NCBI GenBank assembly: GCA_022072445.1
Contig: JAJVHV010000007.1
Coordinates: forward strand, 150,026 to 214,025
Source: Phycisphaerae bacterium
GTDB taxonomy: Bacteria > Planctomycetota > Phycisphaerae > UBA1845 > Fen-1342
DNA: 64,000 nt
Direction: 5' to 3'
The notes under the pieces were generated by a model that saw only the letters and a program-made list of their open reading frames with translations, searched no databases and was not told where the DNA came from. The position numbers and the translations under genes were made by a program. Of this stretch, positions 8,689-17,218 are shown in pieces; positions within the stretch are counted from its first letter, which is position 1, and each line of letters opens with the position of its first letter.

Positions 8689-9798
8689 CAGTATCATTGG
8701 ACGGATCGCCCGGCGGCGGGGACCAAGCCGCGCGTGCGGCAGAACCTGGATTATGATGGCGACGGGAACCTGGTCGAGGCGTACGTGGTGGGTGACGTGA
8801 ACTGCGATGCAGCGTTTGACTCGTTCGACACCGACGCGTTCGCGCTGGCGGTCAGCGACCCACAGGAGTACGCGCAGCAATACCCGAGCTGCAACATTCT
8901 GAACGCTGACATCAACGGCGACGGCAGCGTGAACGGCTTTGACACCGACGCGTTCACCGACCTCTTGACCAGCGGCGGGAACTCGGGCGCGGTGTGGGAG
9001 GCGTACGTCTGGGACGGCGAGAACCGGCTGAGCGAGGTGCGGCCGGGCTCGGCGTCGCCGCCGAGCGGCTCGAAGAAGACCACGTTTGCGTATGATTTCG
9101 TGGGACGCCGGATTGGCAAGAAGGTCTATAACAGGACCGCCGGCGGCGTCTGGAGCCTGACGCAGGACCGGCAGTACGTCTACGACGGCTGGAATCTCTT
9201 GCTCGAGCTCGACGCCACGCAGAGCGGCTCGCCGGCGGTGCGGCAGCACACCTGGGGACTGGACCTGGCGGGTCAGAATATGGCCCAGTCGCCCTCGGCT
9301 GTGGGCGGCTCGGCGGGAGCCTCGCCCACCCAGGCGGCGTTGACCTCTGACGCGGCCGCCGGCCTGCACGCGGCGGGCGGGGTGGGCGGGTTGCTGGCGA
9401 CGCACGACGCGCCGGGCGGTCAGCCGACGCGCGACTTCGTGCATTTCTACGACGCGAACGGCAACGTCACGCAACTGATCGACCTCTCAAGCGGCGCCGC
9501 GGCGGCGAAGTACGAGTACGACGCCTTCGGCAACGAGCTCGTGCGGACGGGCACATTCGCGACTTCGAACCGCAGCCGCTTTTCCACCAAGTACACCGAC
9601 GCCAACACCGACTTCGCGGGCGAAGGCACCGACGGCCTCTCCAACTACGGCTACCGCTACTACAGCCCGCGGCTGGGCAGGTGGATGAGCCGCGATCCGA
9701 TCGGCGAGGCGGCTCGCGAGGCTGGGCTGTTCGATGTGTGTTCGCTATGGCCGAGTCAGCATGCAGACGTTGATCCGTACCGACGGCTTGGAGGGTAG
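8689..9798 (+). pseudogene. RHS core cassette 3, toxin tip lost
   Basis: Nt 8689-9703 is collinear with 5584-6598 without any indel (constant offset 3105) and is nearly identical over much of that length. It encodes the same shell segment, dockerin-like module (about 8791-8968), AQSPSAV insertion and core end RYYSPRLGRWMSRDPIGE. After the core the frame runs into about 30 unrelated-looking residues (VDPYRRLGG) and stops. The usual NxYxFVxxxPTNxxDPxGL junction is scrambled, apparently by small frameshifts, and there is no toxin domain. The first possible start inside is GTG 8734. It is probably a recombination reservoir or debris rather than an expressed protein. Confidence 0.75.
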
Positions 9799-9803
9799 AT
9801 TGA

Positions 9804-10265
9804 ATGCCTTCTTTTGAGCATCTATTTCAGGCGGCGCGAGGGCAGCCTGTGTCATATCAGGGTCGTACGATTGTCATGCTCGACCACTTTCCAACCCTGC
9901 AATCGCGCCGTGTGCGGTTGGTATATGAGAGCATTGGTAGTAAGTGGAGGCAGGGAGCGCGACTGAAGCTGGATGGGGCGTGCAAGATCAACGATCCGAT
10001 TATTCAACGGCGCACTGGTATTGTGCTATGGTACGATACCGCTCCAACGACAGTAACGGTCGAGCTTGTCGACTTGGGTATCACAGTGGTGACGGTCAAC
10101 AACGTCTGGGATGTCGGTGACGGCGTCGTTCACGCGTGGCACAATGGTGCGGCGATGATTGTCGATGAGATCCCTAACGGTCGGCGATACCGCTGTAATG
10201 ACGGCTTCCCCGACGATGACTTCGATGACATTGTGTTCCGAATCGAGCGCGTCGCGGCCGAGTGA
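9804..10265 (+). CDS. Putative orphan immunity protein
   Basis: A 153-aa soluble protein (MPSFEHLFQAARGQPVSYQG) with no signal peptide or TM segment and an acidic end (DDDFDDIVFRIERVAAE). It starts 5 bp after the decayed RHS cassette 3, the place of an immunity gene. It is rich in beta-prone residues (TVTVELVDLGITVVTVNNVW). I recognise no family. Its former toxin partner is not present in the window. Lower GC and more AT-rich codons than the flanking RHS core suggest it travelled with a toxin tip. Confidence 0.55.
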   Translation: MPSFEHLFQAARGQPVSYQGRTIVMLDHFPTLQSRRVRLVYESIGSKWRQGARLKLDGACKINDPIIQRRTGIVLWYDTAPTTVTVELVDLGITVVTVNNVWDVGDGVVHAWHNGAAMIVDEIPNGRRYRCNDGFPDDDFDDIVFRIERVAAE

Positions 10266-10390
10266 CCGTGATGCGGCCCGGCCACCGGCGGCTGGAAGTG
10301 TCGCACAGCCGCCCTCGGCTGTGTCTTCCGATGCTGCCGCCGGCCTGCACGGCGCCGGCGTCCGAAGTGGACTACAATTGAGTAAGGATT
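10266..10390. repeat. Dispersed CAGCCGCCCTCGGCTG palindrome element (intergenic copy)
   Basis: Contains CACAGCCGCCCTCGGCTGTG (10303-10322), a near-perfect palindrome, followed by a GCCGCCGGCCTGCACGGCG stretch. The same pair of motifs is found, translated as AQPPSAV...AAGLHxAGG, inside the RHS proteins at about 3526 and 6176-6290. This is the intergenic form of that repeat. Confidence 0.6.
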
Positions 10391-10459
10391 ATGAGCTGGC
10401 CAGCACGGGTGGAGTCATATGCGGGCGGAAGGCGCCACCGGAATTACAGGAGCAATTGC

Positions 10460-11113
10460 GTGTCATCCACACCATCGTCTGGCGAGTCCCGTGAGGAGTG
10501 GCTTCGTACGACTCTGTCGATACTGTCACGGAGTGTGACGGCGCGCGGCTTCCGACTCAATGCGAGACAGCATCAGTTTACCCGGGATGTAAATGGCATC
10601 CGTTGTGCACTGCGCCTTAGCGTGAATCATAAGCCCGATGCGCTCGAGATTGATGTTCATTTGGGCATGCGCCACGAGGATGTCGAGAATCTGATTCCAC
10701 GCGTGCTGCCGGGCTGGTACAAACCCAAGGCCACAGTTCTGACATACACGTGCGGCATTGAGCTGGGGAACCTGGAGTGTGGGCGCTTCAAAGTCTGGCG
10801 CGTGGCTTCCGACAATGACGCCGTCGAGACGGGGTGTGGCATAGTATCCAGCCTGGAACGAGCTGGGTACGCGTTTTGTGATATGTGCGCCGACAAGCGC
10901 CGGCTGCTTGGATTCCTAACCTCGACGGATCCTCTCGCGAGCATTGTAACGCAAGCTGATTTGCGAGCCAAGACTGTTGTCGCCATCGCGTATTTGCTCG
11001 GCGATCGTGCGGAGTATCTGCGGTTCGTAGCGCAAATGCGGATAATGCTTGAAGAACGCGATCCAAAGGCAGTGACGGGGTTTGACGAATTTGTCGAGTC
11101 GCTGCGGATGTAA
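10460..11113 (+). CDS. Putative orphan immunity protein
   Basis: A 217-aa soluble protein (VSSTPSSGESREEWLRTTL), mixed alpha/beta, no signal peptide. I chose GTG 10460 because AGGAG (10448-10452) lies 7 nt upstream; the frame is open back to ATG 10391, which has no such site. Features seen are FTRDVNGIRCALRLSVNHK, reminiscent of the strand pairs in small immunity proteins, and a helical C-terminal half (RAKTVVAIAYLLGDRAEYL). No family is recognised. It stands between two RHS core fragments, so an immunity role is inferred from context only. Confidence 0.5.
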   Translation: MSSTPSSGESREEWLRTTLSILSRSVTARGFRLNARQHQFTRDVNGIRCALRLSVNHKPDALEIDVHLGMRHEDVENLIPRVLPGWYKPKATVLTYTCGIELGNLECGRFKVWRVASDNDAVETGCGIVSSLERAGYAFCDMCADKRRLLGFLTSTDPLASIVTQADLRAKTVVAIAYLLGDRAEYLRFVAQMRIMLEERDPKAVTGFDEFVESLRM

Positions 11114-11140
11114 GCACGTTGCCGTAACGGACTCCGGTCC

Positions 11141-11465
11141 GGCGGCCGGCACGAAGCCGCGCGTGCGGCAGAACCTGGATTATGATGGTGACGGCAATCT
11201 GGTCGAGGCGTACGTGGTGGGCGACGTGAACTGCGACGGAGCGTTCGACTCCTTCGACACCGACGCCTTCGCGCTGGCGGTCAGCGACCCGCAGGAATAC
11301 GCCGTGCAGTATCCGAGTTGTGACATCCTCAACGCCGACATCAACGGCGACGGCAGCGTGAACGGCTTCGACACCGACGCGTTCACCGAGCTGCTGACCA
11401 GCGGCGGGAACTCGGGCGCGGTGTGGGAGGAGTACGTCTGGGACGGCGAGAACCGGCTGGCATGA
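11141..11465 (+). pseudogene. RHS core fragment 4 (dockerin-like segment only)
   Basis: Nt 11141-11459 aligns without indels to 5607-5925 of cassette 2. It encodes KPRVRQNLDYDGDGNLVEAY, the two-loop dockerin-like module (about 11220-11397) and VWDGENRL. The frame ends at TGA 11463-11465, before the RHS core end. The following toxin-like sequence is in another frame, so the rest of the core was deleted at about 11460. Confidence 0.7.
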
Positions 11466-11914
11466 TCCCGCTGTCGCATGGAATCGACCAGTTCCTCTCA
11501 TCGGCCGAAGGGCTGTTCGTCACGGGTGAGATCGAGCCAACGTCGACTGAGATCGCCGCGACGTACGCCACGGGGTCACCGACCGCCGGGCGTCTGATCG
11601 ATACGGGAATCGGTGTTGGCGGCACACTGCTGGCGAGCGGTGTTGCCGGATGCGGAAAGTCCTGTCGGATGGTGATCATTCCGGCTCGCACGGAAGTCCG
11701 GGGACTGACCCAGTTGTTTCGCGCTGTCAGTCCAGCGGAGCTCGCCGACCTGGCTGCGAATGCCGGCGCGTTTCGGAATCCAGTCGGGATCGAGATCAAA
11801 TACTTCTCAGAGAGTGCCGAGGGCGCAGCGTCGTACGCTCGCCAGGCAATCCAAGCGGGCGGCCATGTGTACCAAGGGCCATCGTGGTTCAGTCGCCGGC
11901 AAGACGCTCGATGA
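11462..11914 (+). pseudogene. ART-like toxin tip remnant, truncated at both ends
   Basis: An open frame from ATG 11462 encodes a linker (SHGIDQFLSSAEGLFVTGEI) typical of RHS tips, then LFRAVSPAELADLAANAGAF and GIEIKYFSESAEGAASYAR. The RAV start, the YFSESAEGA stretch and the overall layout resemble ADP-ribosyltransferase-fold toxin domains. That is an inference; the catalytic Glu is not identified. The frame stops 26 nt inside the 3' end of the opposite-strand deoxyhypusine-synthase-like gene, and the expected C-terminal strands are missing. No immunity gene follows. This marks the right boundary of the RHS locus. Confidence 0.5.
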
Positions 11915-12863
11915 TCGCCTGTCGCAGCATCGGAAGCAGAATCTCGTGATGCCCGATGACGGAGTGCCCTTGTCCGGCTCTCACCGGCCGCAGGACGACG
12001 TTCTGTGCCGGGCGATAATGACGGAACATGTCGAAATTGGCCGTCTGCATGGCGTCGAGATCGGCGCCGAGATTTCGCGCGACAGAGACGGCCTTGAGAA
12101 ACACCTCGGGCATGATCACCGCTGACCCGACGTTCAACCACACGCCACCCGCGCCGCCGGCGATTCCGGTGCCGCCCGCGCGCGTCGCGCCGCTCGTGCT
12201 GCCGGCGCCGCCGGCCGCGCCGAGCTCGGCCACAACGCCGCAAATGGTGTGAAAATCCGCCAGCGTCGCGGCGCCCAGCGCGGCGCCGTCGAGATCGGGG
12301 CTGACGTGCACCGTGTCGGTTCCGACGGCGACGTGGACCGTGGCGGGGATGTGGTGGCGGGCGGCGGCGGCGAGAATGCTGGCGTGGCGGAATGGTCCGT
12401 CGCCGGTGGCGATGAGCTGGCCGACCGCGCGGCCGAGGCCGCCGGCGGCGGCGGCGCGAGCGACCGCCTGGTTCATCCAAGCGCACGTTTCGGCGACCAT
12501 GCCGAAGCTGCCGTCGCGGATCGTGTCGGCGACTTCCTCGCTCGTGTTGCCGGTCTGGGCCAGCTCGAGATCGTGGATCGCGCCCGAACCGTTGGTGGCG
12601 ATCGCGGTGATGACGCCGCGCTCGATCAGATCGACGATCAGCGGCGAACAGCCGGTCTTCACCACGTGCCCGCCGAAGGCGAATACGAACGGGCGGTGCG
12701 CGGCGCGGGCGGCGACGATCGCGTCGACGGTGCGGGCGAATTCGTCGGCGCCGAGAAACCCAGGGAGCGAGCCGAACCAGTCCCGAAACGTGCAGCCCGC
12801 CGCCGGCAGGCGGGCCAGCGCGTCGTGTCGGACCTTGTGAGCGCGCTGCGCGATCGACTTCAT
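11889..12863 (-). CDS. Deoxyhypusine synthase-like protein of unknown function
   Basis: A 324-aa cytoplasmic protein starting MKSIAQRAHKVRHDAL (ATG 12863), 34 bp behind lpxK and probably in its operon. Motifs are PFVFAFGGHVVKTGCSPLIV, AIATNGSGAIHDLELAQTGN, and TVHVAVGTDTVHVSPDLDG. These recall the NAD-binding deoxyhypusine-synthase fold, but bacteria with ordinary EF-P have no eIF5A substrate, so the reaction is unknown. The glycine/alanine-rich run GAAGGAGSTSGATRAGG, about two thirds along, looks like a low-complexity insertion. The C-terminus (IIERLAGD) overlaps the RHS tip remnant on the other strand. The frame is open upstream into lpxK, but that is overlap. Confidence 0.55.
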   Translation of the reverse strand: MKSIAQRAHKVRHDALARLPAAGCTFRDWFGSLPGFLGADEFARTVDAIVAARAAHRPFVFAFGGHVVKTGCSPLIVDLIERGVITAIATNGSGAIHDLELAQTGNTSEEVADTIRDGSFGMVAETCAWMNQAVARAAAAGGLGRAVGQLIATGDGPFRHASILAAAARHHIPATVHVAVGTDTVHVSPDLDGAALGAATLADFHTICGVVAELGAAGGAGSTSGATRAGGTGIAGGAGGVWLNVGSAVIMPEVFLKAVSVARNLGADLDAMQTANFDMFRHYRPAQNVVLRPVRAGQGHSVIGHHEILLPMLRQAIIERLAGD

Positions 12864-12897
12864 CCGCAAGCGGCGGAAATCGAGTGGCCGGGGAGTT

Positions 12898-13926
12898 TCA
12901 GAGCGGTGCGAGTCGCTGTTCAAGGGCTTGATCCAGGAGCAGGTTGAGCACGCCGGCCGGGTCGGCGAGTTCCAGTCGCATCTCGAGGCGCATGATGAGC
13001 GGTGCATGCGGGCCGGGCCGGAGCATGCCGGACAGTTTCACCCAATCCTTGCGGGTTGTCACGATGTCGGCGTGGGCCGCGGCGGCGGCGGCGCTGACGC
13101 GGGCCAGCTCGGCCGGGCGGTAGGCGTGATGATCCGGAAAGACCTGAACCGCGCACGGTTCGGCGCCCAGGCCGCGGAGCGTCGCGAGAAAGCTCTCGGG
13201 GTTGCCGATGCCGCAGAGCGGCACGACGCGCCGACCGGCGAGCGCGTCGAGCGGGTGTTCGACGCCGTCCGCGGCGCGCAGCGCCTCGGGCCACACCGCG
13301 GCGCGGATGCGCGGAACGGCCGGCGCGATGCGGGCCAGGCGTGTTTCGATCGCGTCGAGCTGCGCGGGCGGCGCCAGATTCGCGCGGCTGATGACGAGCA
13401 GCTCGGCCCGCGCCAGCCCGGCGAGGCGCTCGCGCAGCCGGCCGGCCGGCAGCAGCCGGCCGCCACCCCACGGGTCGAGCGCGTCGATCAGCACCAGATC
13501 GAGCTGCCGCCGCAAACGGCGATGCTGAAAGCCGTCGTCGAGCACGGCGCAGTCGGCGCCGTGAGCGGCGCGGGCGGTGCGCGCCCCGCGAACCCGGTCG
13601 GCGTCGACGACCACAGCCGTGCCCGGCAGCGACTCGCCGAATTCGCGGACTTCGTCGGCGGGCTGGCCGCGCGCGCCGCGGTAGCCGCGCGTCAGAATCG
13701 CGGGATCTCGGCCGCGCGCGCGCAGCCGGCGGACAAGCTCGATGACCAGCGGCGTCTTGCCGGTGCCGCCGGCGGTGATGTTGCCGACGCTGATGACCGG
13801 GATGGGCGGCGGCGACGAGGCCCACCGCAGCCGGTCGTAAATGGCGTTGCGGCAATCGGTGGCCAGGGTGTACAGCGCCGCGAGCGGCGCCAGCAGCGTC
13901 GCCGCCGGTCCGCCGCCGGCGGGCAT
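12898..13926 (-). CDS. lpxK: Tetraacyldisaccharide 4'-kinase (lipid A biosynthesis)
   Basis: Phosphorylates the 4' position of the lipid A disaccharide at the inner membrane using ATP. The P-loop region ISVGNITAGGTGKTPLVIEL lies near residue 45 and the LpxK signature DDGFQHRRL near residue 140. Length of 342 aa is normal. ATG 13926 starts 4 nt after the epimerase stop; ATG 13953, overlapping that gene, is the alternative (351 aa). It sits between a sugar epimerase and the deoxyhypusine-synthase-like gene on the same strand. The gene implies that this organism makes lipid A. Confidence 0.93.
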   Translation of the reverse strand: MPAGGGPAATLLAPLAALYTLATDCRNAIYDRLRWASSPPPIPVISVGNITAGGTGKTPLVIELVRRLRARGRDPAILTRGYRGARGQPADEVREFGESLPGTAVVVDADRVRGARTARAAHGADCAVLDDGFQHRRLRRQLDLVLIDALDPWGGGRLLPAGRLRERLAGLARAELLVISRANLAPPAQLDAIETRLARIAPAVPRIRAAVWPEALRAADGVEHPLDALAGRRVVPLCGIGNPESFLATLRGLGAEPCAVQVFPDHHAYRPAELARVSAAAAAAHADIVTTRKDWVKLSGMLRPGPHAPLIMRLEMRLELADPAGVLNLLLDQALEQRLAPL

Positions 13927-13930
13927 CCGG

Positions 13931-14860
13931 TCACTTGATGACGCCGATTTCACGCTGCCATTTGATGCTGCGGGGGATACCCGCCGTGAGCGGGGTCTGC
14001 GGGTCGTAGCCCAGGAGCGTGCGGGCCTTGCTGATGTCGGCGACGTAGCGGGTGACCTCGCCCGGACGGGCGGGTTCGTACGTGACGTTGGGCTCGCGGC
14101 CCAGCGAGAGGGCGATGAGATTGACGACGTCGACGAGCGTGGAGCCCTGGCCGTAGGCCAGGTTGACGGTGTTACGCGTCAGGCGCCGCGCCGTCAGCGC
14201 GTCGATGCCGCGGAGCATGCCGCCGATGCAGTCGTCGACGAACGTGAAGTCGAGCACTTTCTCGCGGCCGAAAACGACGATGGGCTGCTGCTCGGCGATG
14301 CGCTTGATGAAGAGCGGGATGACGCGCTCCATGCGGTCGCCGTCGCAGTCGAAGCGGCCGTAGACGTTGCTGAAGCGGAAGACCAGGTGCGGCAGATCGT
14401 AGCACTCGGCGTAGGAGTAGATCAGCGCTTCGGCCGAGATTTTCGAGGCGCTGTAGGGACTCTCGGCAACGACAAAATCGGCCTGGGCTTCGTCGGTGAT
14501 GTGGCGGTGAATGTCGCCATAAACCTCGCGCGACGAGCCGAAGATGATCGGCGTGGACTGCTGGCGGCAGAATTCGAGCACGTTGAAGGCCATGGTGATG
14601 TTCTCCATGGCGCGCTCGGGATGCACCACCAGCTCGAAAACCTTGGCGTATGCCGCCAGGTGCACCACCACGTCGAACTTGCCTTCGACCGGCAGCTTGC
14701 CGGGCACCACCTTGGAAAGGTCGCAGCTCGCGGCGTTGATTCTCCGCGTCCAGGTATTCTCGCGCCGGTCGATGCCGACCACATCGTCGCCGCGGGCCAT
14801 CAGCGCCAGGCCCAGGTTGGTTCCGATCTGACCGCTCGAACCGGTGATGAGGACGCGCAC
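13931..14860 (-). CDS. NAD-dependent epimerase/dehydratase (extended SDR)
   Basis: A 309-aa nucleotide-sugar epimerase-type enzyme. The N-terminal ITGSSGQIGTNLG is the GxxGxxG NAD-binding motif, and SPYSASK gives the catalytic Tyr-x3-Lys pair. FRFSNVYGR and VLDFTFVDDCIGG are typical of UDP-sugar epimerases and decarboxylases. The exact substrate cannot be told. The gene lies just upstream of lpxK with a 4-nt gap, so a role in LPS or surface sugars is likely. There is no signal peptide; it should be cytoplasmic. Confidence 0.85.
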   Translation of the reverse strand: MRVLITGSSGQIGTNLGLALMARGDDVVGIDRRENTWTRRINAASCDLSKVVPGKLPVEGKFDVVVHLAAYAKVFELVVHPERAMENITMAFNVLEFCRQQSTPIIFGSSREVYGDIHRHITDEAQADFVVAESPYSASKISAEALIYSYAECYDLPHLVFRFSNVYGRFDCDGDRMERVIPLFIKRIAEQQPIVVFGREKVLDFTFVDDCIGGMLRGIDALTARRLTRNTVNLAYGQGSTLVDVVNLIALSLGREPNVTYEPARPGEVTRYVADISKARTLLGYDPQTPLTAGIPRSIKWQREIGVIK

Positions 14861-15047
14861 GGCTGCTCCTGTCGGCTGGACGAAGTCGGGAGTTACACCT
14901 TGACGCGCTCATCGTACGGTTGCGGTGGCGGCGTCGCAACCTGCAGTGTTATGGGCCGTTGCGACGCGCTTGGGAAGCAGAGTGAGCCCGCGGGGCGAAT
15001 GGAACGATAAACAGAGAGAGTGTCGTTATGCCTCGGGAGCCGAATTC

Positions 15048-16133
15048 GTGAGCAAGCATCGCCAACTGCGCGTGGAAGAGGATCACGTCGAGCGGCTGCT
15101 GACGCAGCTCGACTTTCTGAACGAGGGTGTCGCCGTCCACAGACGGGGGGCCAAAGCCGATTGCCGCCGGGCGGAGCGCTACAGTTATCGGCTGCGGTCG
15201 ATGAAGGTGGAGATGGAGCAGGCGAACGGGCAGACGGTGACGTACGCCGTTCCGTCGCGCAATATCAGCAGCACGGGGGTGTCGTTCCTGGTCGGAAATT
15301 TCGTCTACCCGGGCACGCGCTGCTTTGTGTACCTGACGACGACGTACAACTCGTGGCAGACGGTTCCGGGGCGGGTCGTGCGTTGCCGCTACGTCGAGGG
15401 CTCGGGCCGCGTCTACGAGGTGGGCGTGCACTTCGACCAGGCGGTCGACATCACGCGCTTCGCCGCTCGCGCCGTGCGCATCCGCGTGCTGGTGGTCGAC
15501 GACAGCGAGCCCATCCACCGGTTGGTGCAGCGCTTTCTGGAGAGCGCCACGGTGCAGGTGACGCACCTCTCCTCGGCCGAGGAGGCGGTCAAGATGGCCA
15601 TGGCCAACCCGTTCGACCTCGTGCTCATGGACGTGGAGATGCCGGGCAAGAACGGGCTGGACGCGGTTCGTGAGTTGCGCGCGGCAGGTTATGTCGCCAC
15701 CATCGTGGCGATGACCGCCCTGAACACGCCGGAATTCAAAGAGCAGTGCACCGCCGCCGGTTGCAGCGGGCATCTGGCCAAACCGTTCACGCGCGAGGCG
15801 CTGTGGGACTGCGTGAATTCGATCCAGTCGGCGGGGCTGGTCAGCTCGATCGTGGAGGAGCATGAGATGACCGAGCTGATCCAGGCGTTCGTGGCCGAGA
15901 TCCCAGAGCGGTTGCAGCGCGTGCGGGCCGCGCTGCAGGCGAAAAACCTGGCTGAGCTGGAGCGCGAGGTGCGCGCCTTGCGGGGCGAGGCGGGCGCGTA
16001 CGGGTTCGGGCCGATCGCGGATCGGGCGGCCGAAGTTGAGAAGCTGGTGGGAGACAAGGTCGCCGAAGAGGCGATTCAGACCGCGACGCTGGAACTGGTC
16101 AAACTCTGCATGTCGGCCCGGGCCAGCTCGTGA
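15048..16133 (+). CDS. PilZ-REC-(degenerate HPt) regulator
   Basis: A 361-aa three-domain signalling protein. An N-terminal PilZ domain carries RRAERYSYR and NISSTGVSF, the RxxxR and (D/N)xSxxG c-di-GMP-binding elements. A receiver domain (about residues 145-265) carries VLVVDDSEP, the phosphoacceptor in LVLMDVEMPG, MTA and the AKPF lysine. The C-terminal helical bundle resembles HPt, but the H-x-L-K-G position reads VRALRGEAGAYGF, with Arg309 where His is expected, so it should not accept phosphate. GTG 15048 was chosen for the fit to the PilZ start; the frame is open to 14925. It probably links c-di-GMP and phosphorelay signals. It is a lone gene. Confidence 0.8.
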   Translation: MSKHRQLRVEEDHVERLLTQLDFLNEGVAVHRRGAKADCRRAERYSYRLRSMKVEMEQANGQTVTYAVPSRNISSTGVSFLVGNFVYPGTRCFVYLTTTYNSWQTVPGRVVRCRYVEGSGRVYEVGVHFDQAVDITRFAARAVRIRVLVVDDSEPIHRLVQRFLESATVQVTHLSSAEEAVKMAMANPFDLVLMDVEMPGKNGLDAVRELRAAGYVATIVAMTALNTPEFKEQCTAAGCSGHLAKPFTREALWDCVNSIQSAGLVSSIVEEHEMTELIQAFVAEIPERLQRVRAALQAKNLAELEREVRALRGEAGAYGFGPIADRAAEVEKLVGDKVAEEAIQTATLELVKLCMSARASS

Positions 16134-16222
16134 GCCGCCGGGGGGAGCGCCGCGCCGCTCATTTTCCACCGAACCGCAGCATTCCGTGAGAATACTCGGA
16201 CCCGGCGGCCGAATGCGCTCGC

Positions 16223-17101
16223 ATGGCGCGCCGCCGACGAACGCGAACCCTGCTGCTGATCGCCGCTCTGCCGCTGGCGGGCGCCGCGGCGGGAGGGTGG
16301 CGCTGGCGGATCGCGCCGGCCGCATGGCACGAGCCGACGGCCGATCTGAGCACGCTGCCCGCCGTCATGTCCATGGCGGAATATTCCCAACTCGGCGAGC
16401 ATGCGCGGCCATACGTGCTTGACTTGTGCGGTGCCAAAGCTGCGCTCCTGTGTCTGGGGCTGACGCACACAAACGATCCGGAGTCGCCGGACGTGGCGCT
16501 GCTGCGGCGGCGGTTCGCGGAATTTGGGCCGAGCGTGGTGCTGGTGGAGAGCCGGCTCGGGTACGGGTGGGGCGGGTCGAGCGCGGCGGTGCGGACGTTC
16601 GGCGAGTCGGGGGCGGCGTACGTGCTGGCCCGGGAGCGTGGCGTGCGGGTGCTGACGCTGGAGATGCCGCTGGCGCGCGAGATCGAAGCCGTCGCGCGGC
16701 GCGAGCCGGCCGAGCGGGTGGCGCTGTTCTACGTGCTGCGGCCGTACCTGGGGCAGCGCCGTTTCGGACCGGTGGATGATCCGGCGGGGTTTTTGGCGGA
16801 GTACGTCCGCAAGCGCGGCTCGCACGCGGCGCTGGGCGGGGCGATTCGGTCGGTGGCGGACGTTGATCGACTTTGGGCGCGCGATTTCGCCGGTGGGCCG
16901 GACTGGCGCGAGTGCGACGATCGCGCCGGGTGGCCGGGCTATCTCAGTGACGTCGGGGCGTGTGCCAACGACGTTCGCAACGCGCACTGGCTGGGCGTGA
17001 TCGCAGACCTGGCGGCGCGGGGTGAGCGGACACTGATGGTCTGCGGCAGCAGCCACGCCGTTCGGCTGGAGGCAGCGTTGCGGGCGATCATGCGCAAATA
17101 G
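16223..17101 (+). CDS. TraB/TIKI-superfamily-like membrane-anchored protein
   Basis: A 292-aa protein with an N-terminal Arg-rich start and hydrophobic segment (LLLIAALPLAGAAAGGW), a signal peptide or anchor. The body has LGLTHTNDPESP, PSVVLVESRLGYG, RGVRVLTLEMP, RNAHWLGVIADLAARG and LMVCGSSHAVRLEAA. This order (an H-containing first strand, a Glu, an RN-helix and a final H) resembles the TraB/GumN superfamily of putative metal-dependent hydrolases. The match is by eye and the function is not known. It follows the PilZ-REC gene by 89 bp on the same strand. Confidence 0.5.
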   Translation: MARRRRTRTLLLIAALPLAGAAAGGWRWRIAPAAWHEPTADLSTLPAVMSMAEYSQLGEHARPYVLDLCGAKAALLCLGLTHTNDPESPDVALLRRRFAEFGPSVVLVESRLGYGWGGSSAAVRTFGESGAAYVLARERGVRVLTLEMPLAREIEAVARREPAERVALFYVLRPYLGQRRFGPVDDPAGFLAEYVRKRGSHAALGGAIRSVADVDRLWARDFAGGPDWRECDDRAGWPGYLSDVGACANDVRNAHWLGVIADLAARGERTLMVCGSSHAVRLEAALRAIMRK

Positions 17102-17218
17102 CGAATGGCGAATAGCGAACAACGAATGGCAATCTACGAATGGGCGTCGCCGCGCCTTTCGTGATTCGCGATTCGCTATTCCTGACTCGTTATTCGCTAC
17201 TCGCTATTCACGATTCGC
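17102..17218. repeat. GCGAATAGCGAA inverted dispersed repeat, copy 1
   Basis: The left half reads GCGAATGGCGAATAGCGAAC and similar; the right half is its complement type (GATTCGCTATTCCTG, TTATTCGCTACTCGC). The pair can form a long imperfect hairpin between the two convergent genes. Its right end overlaps the last codons of the permease gene. A second copy lies at 37850-37955. Confidence 0.6.
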
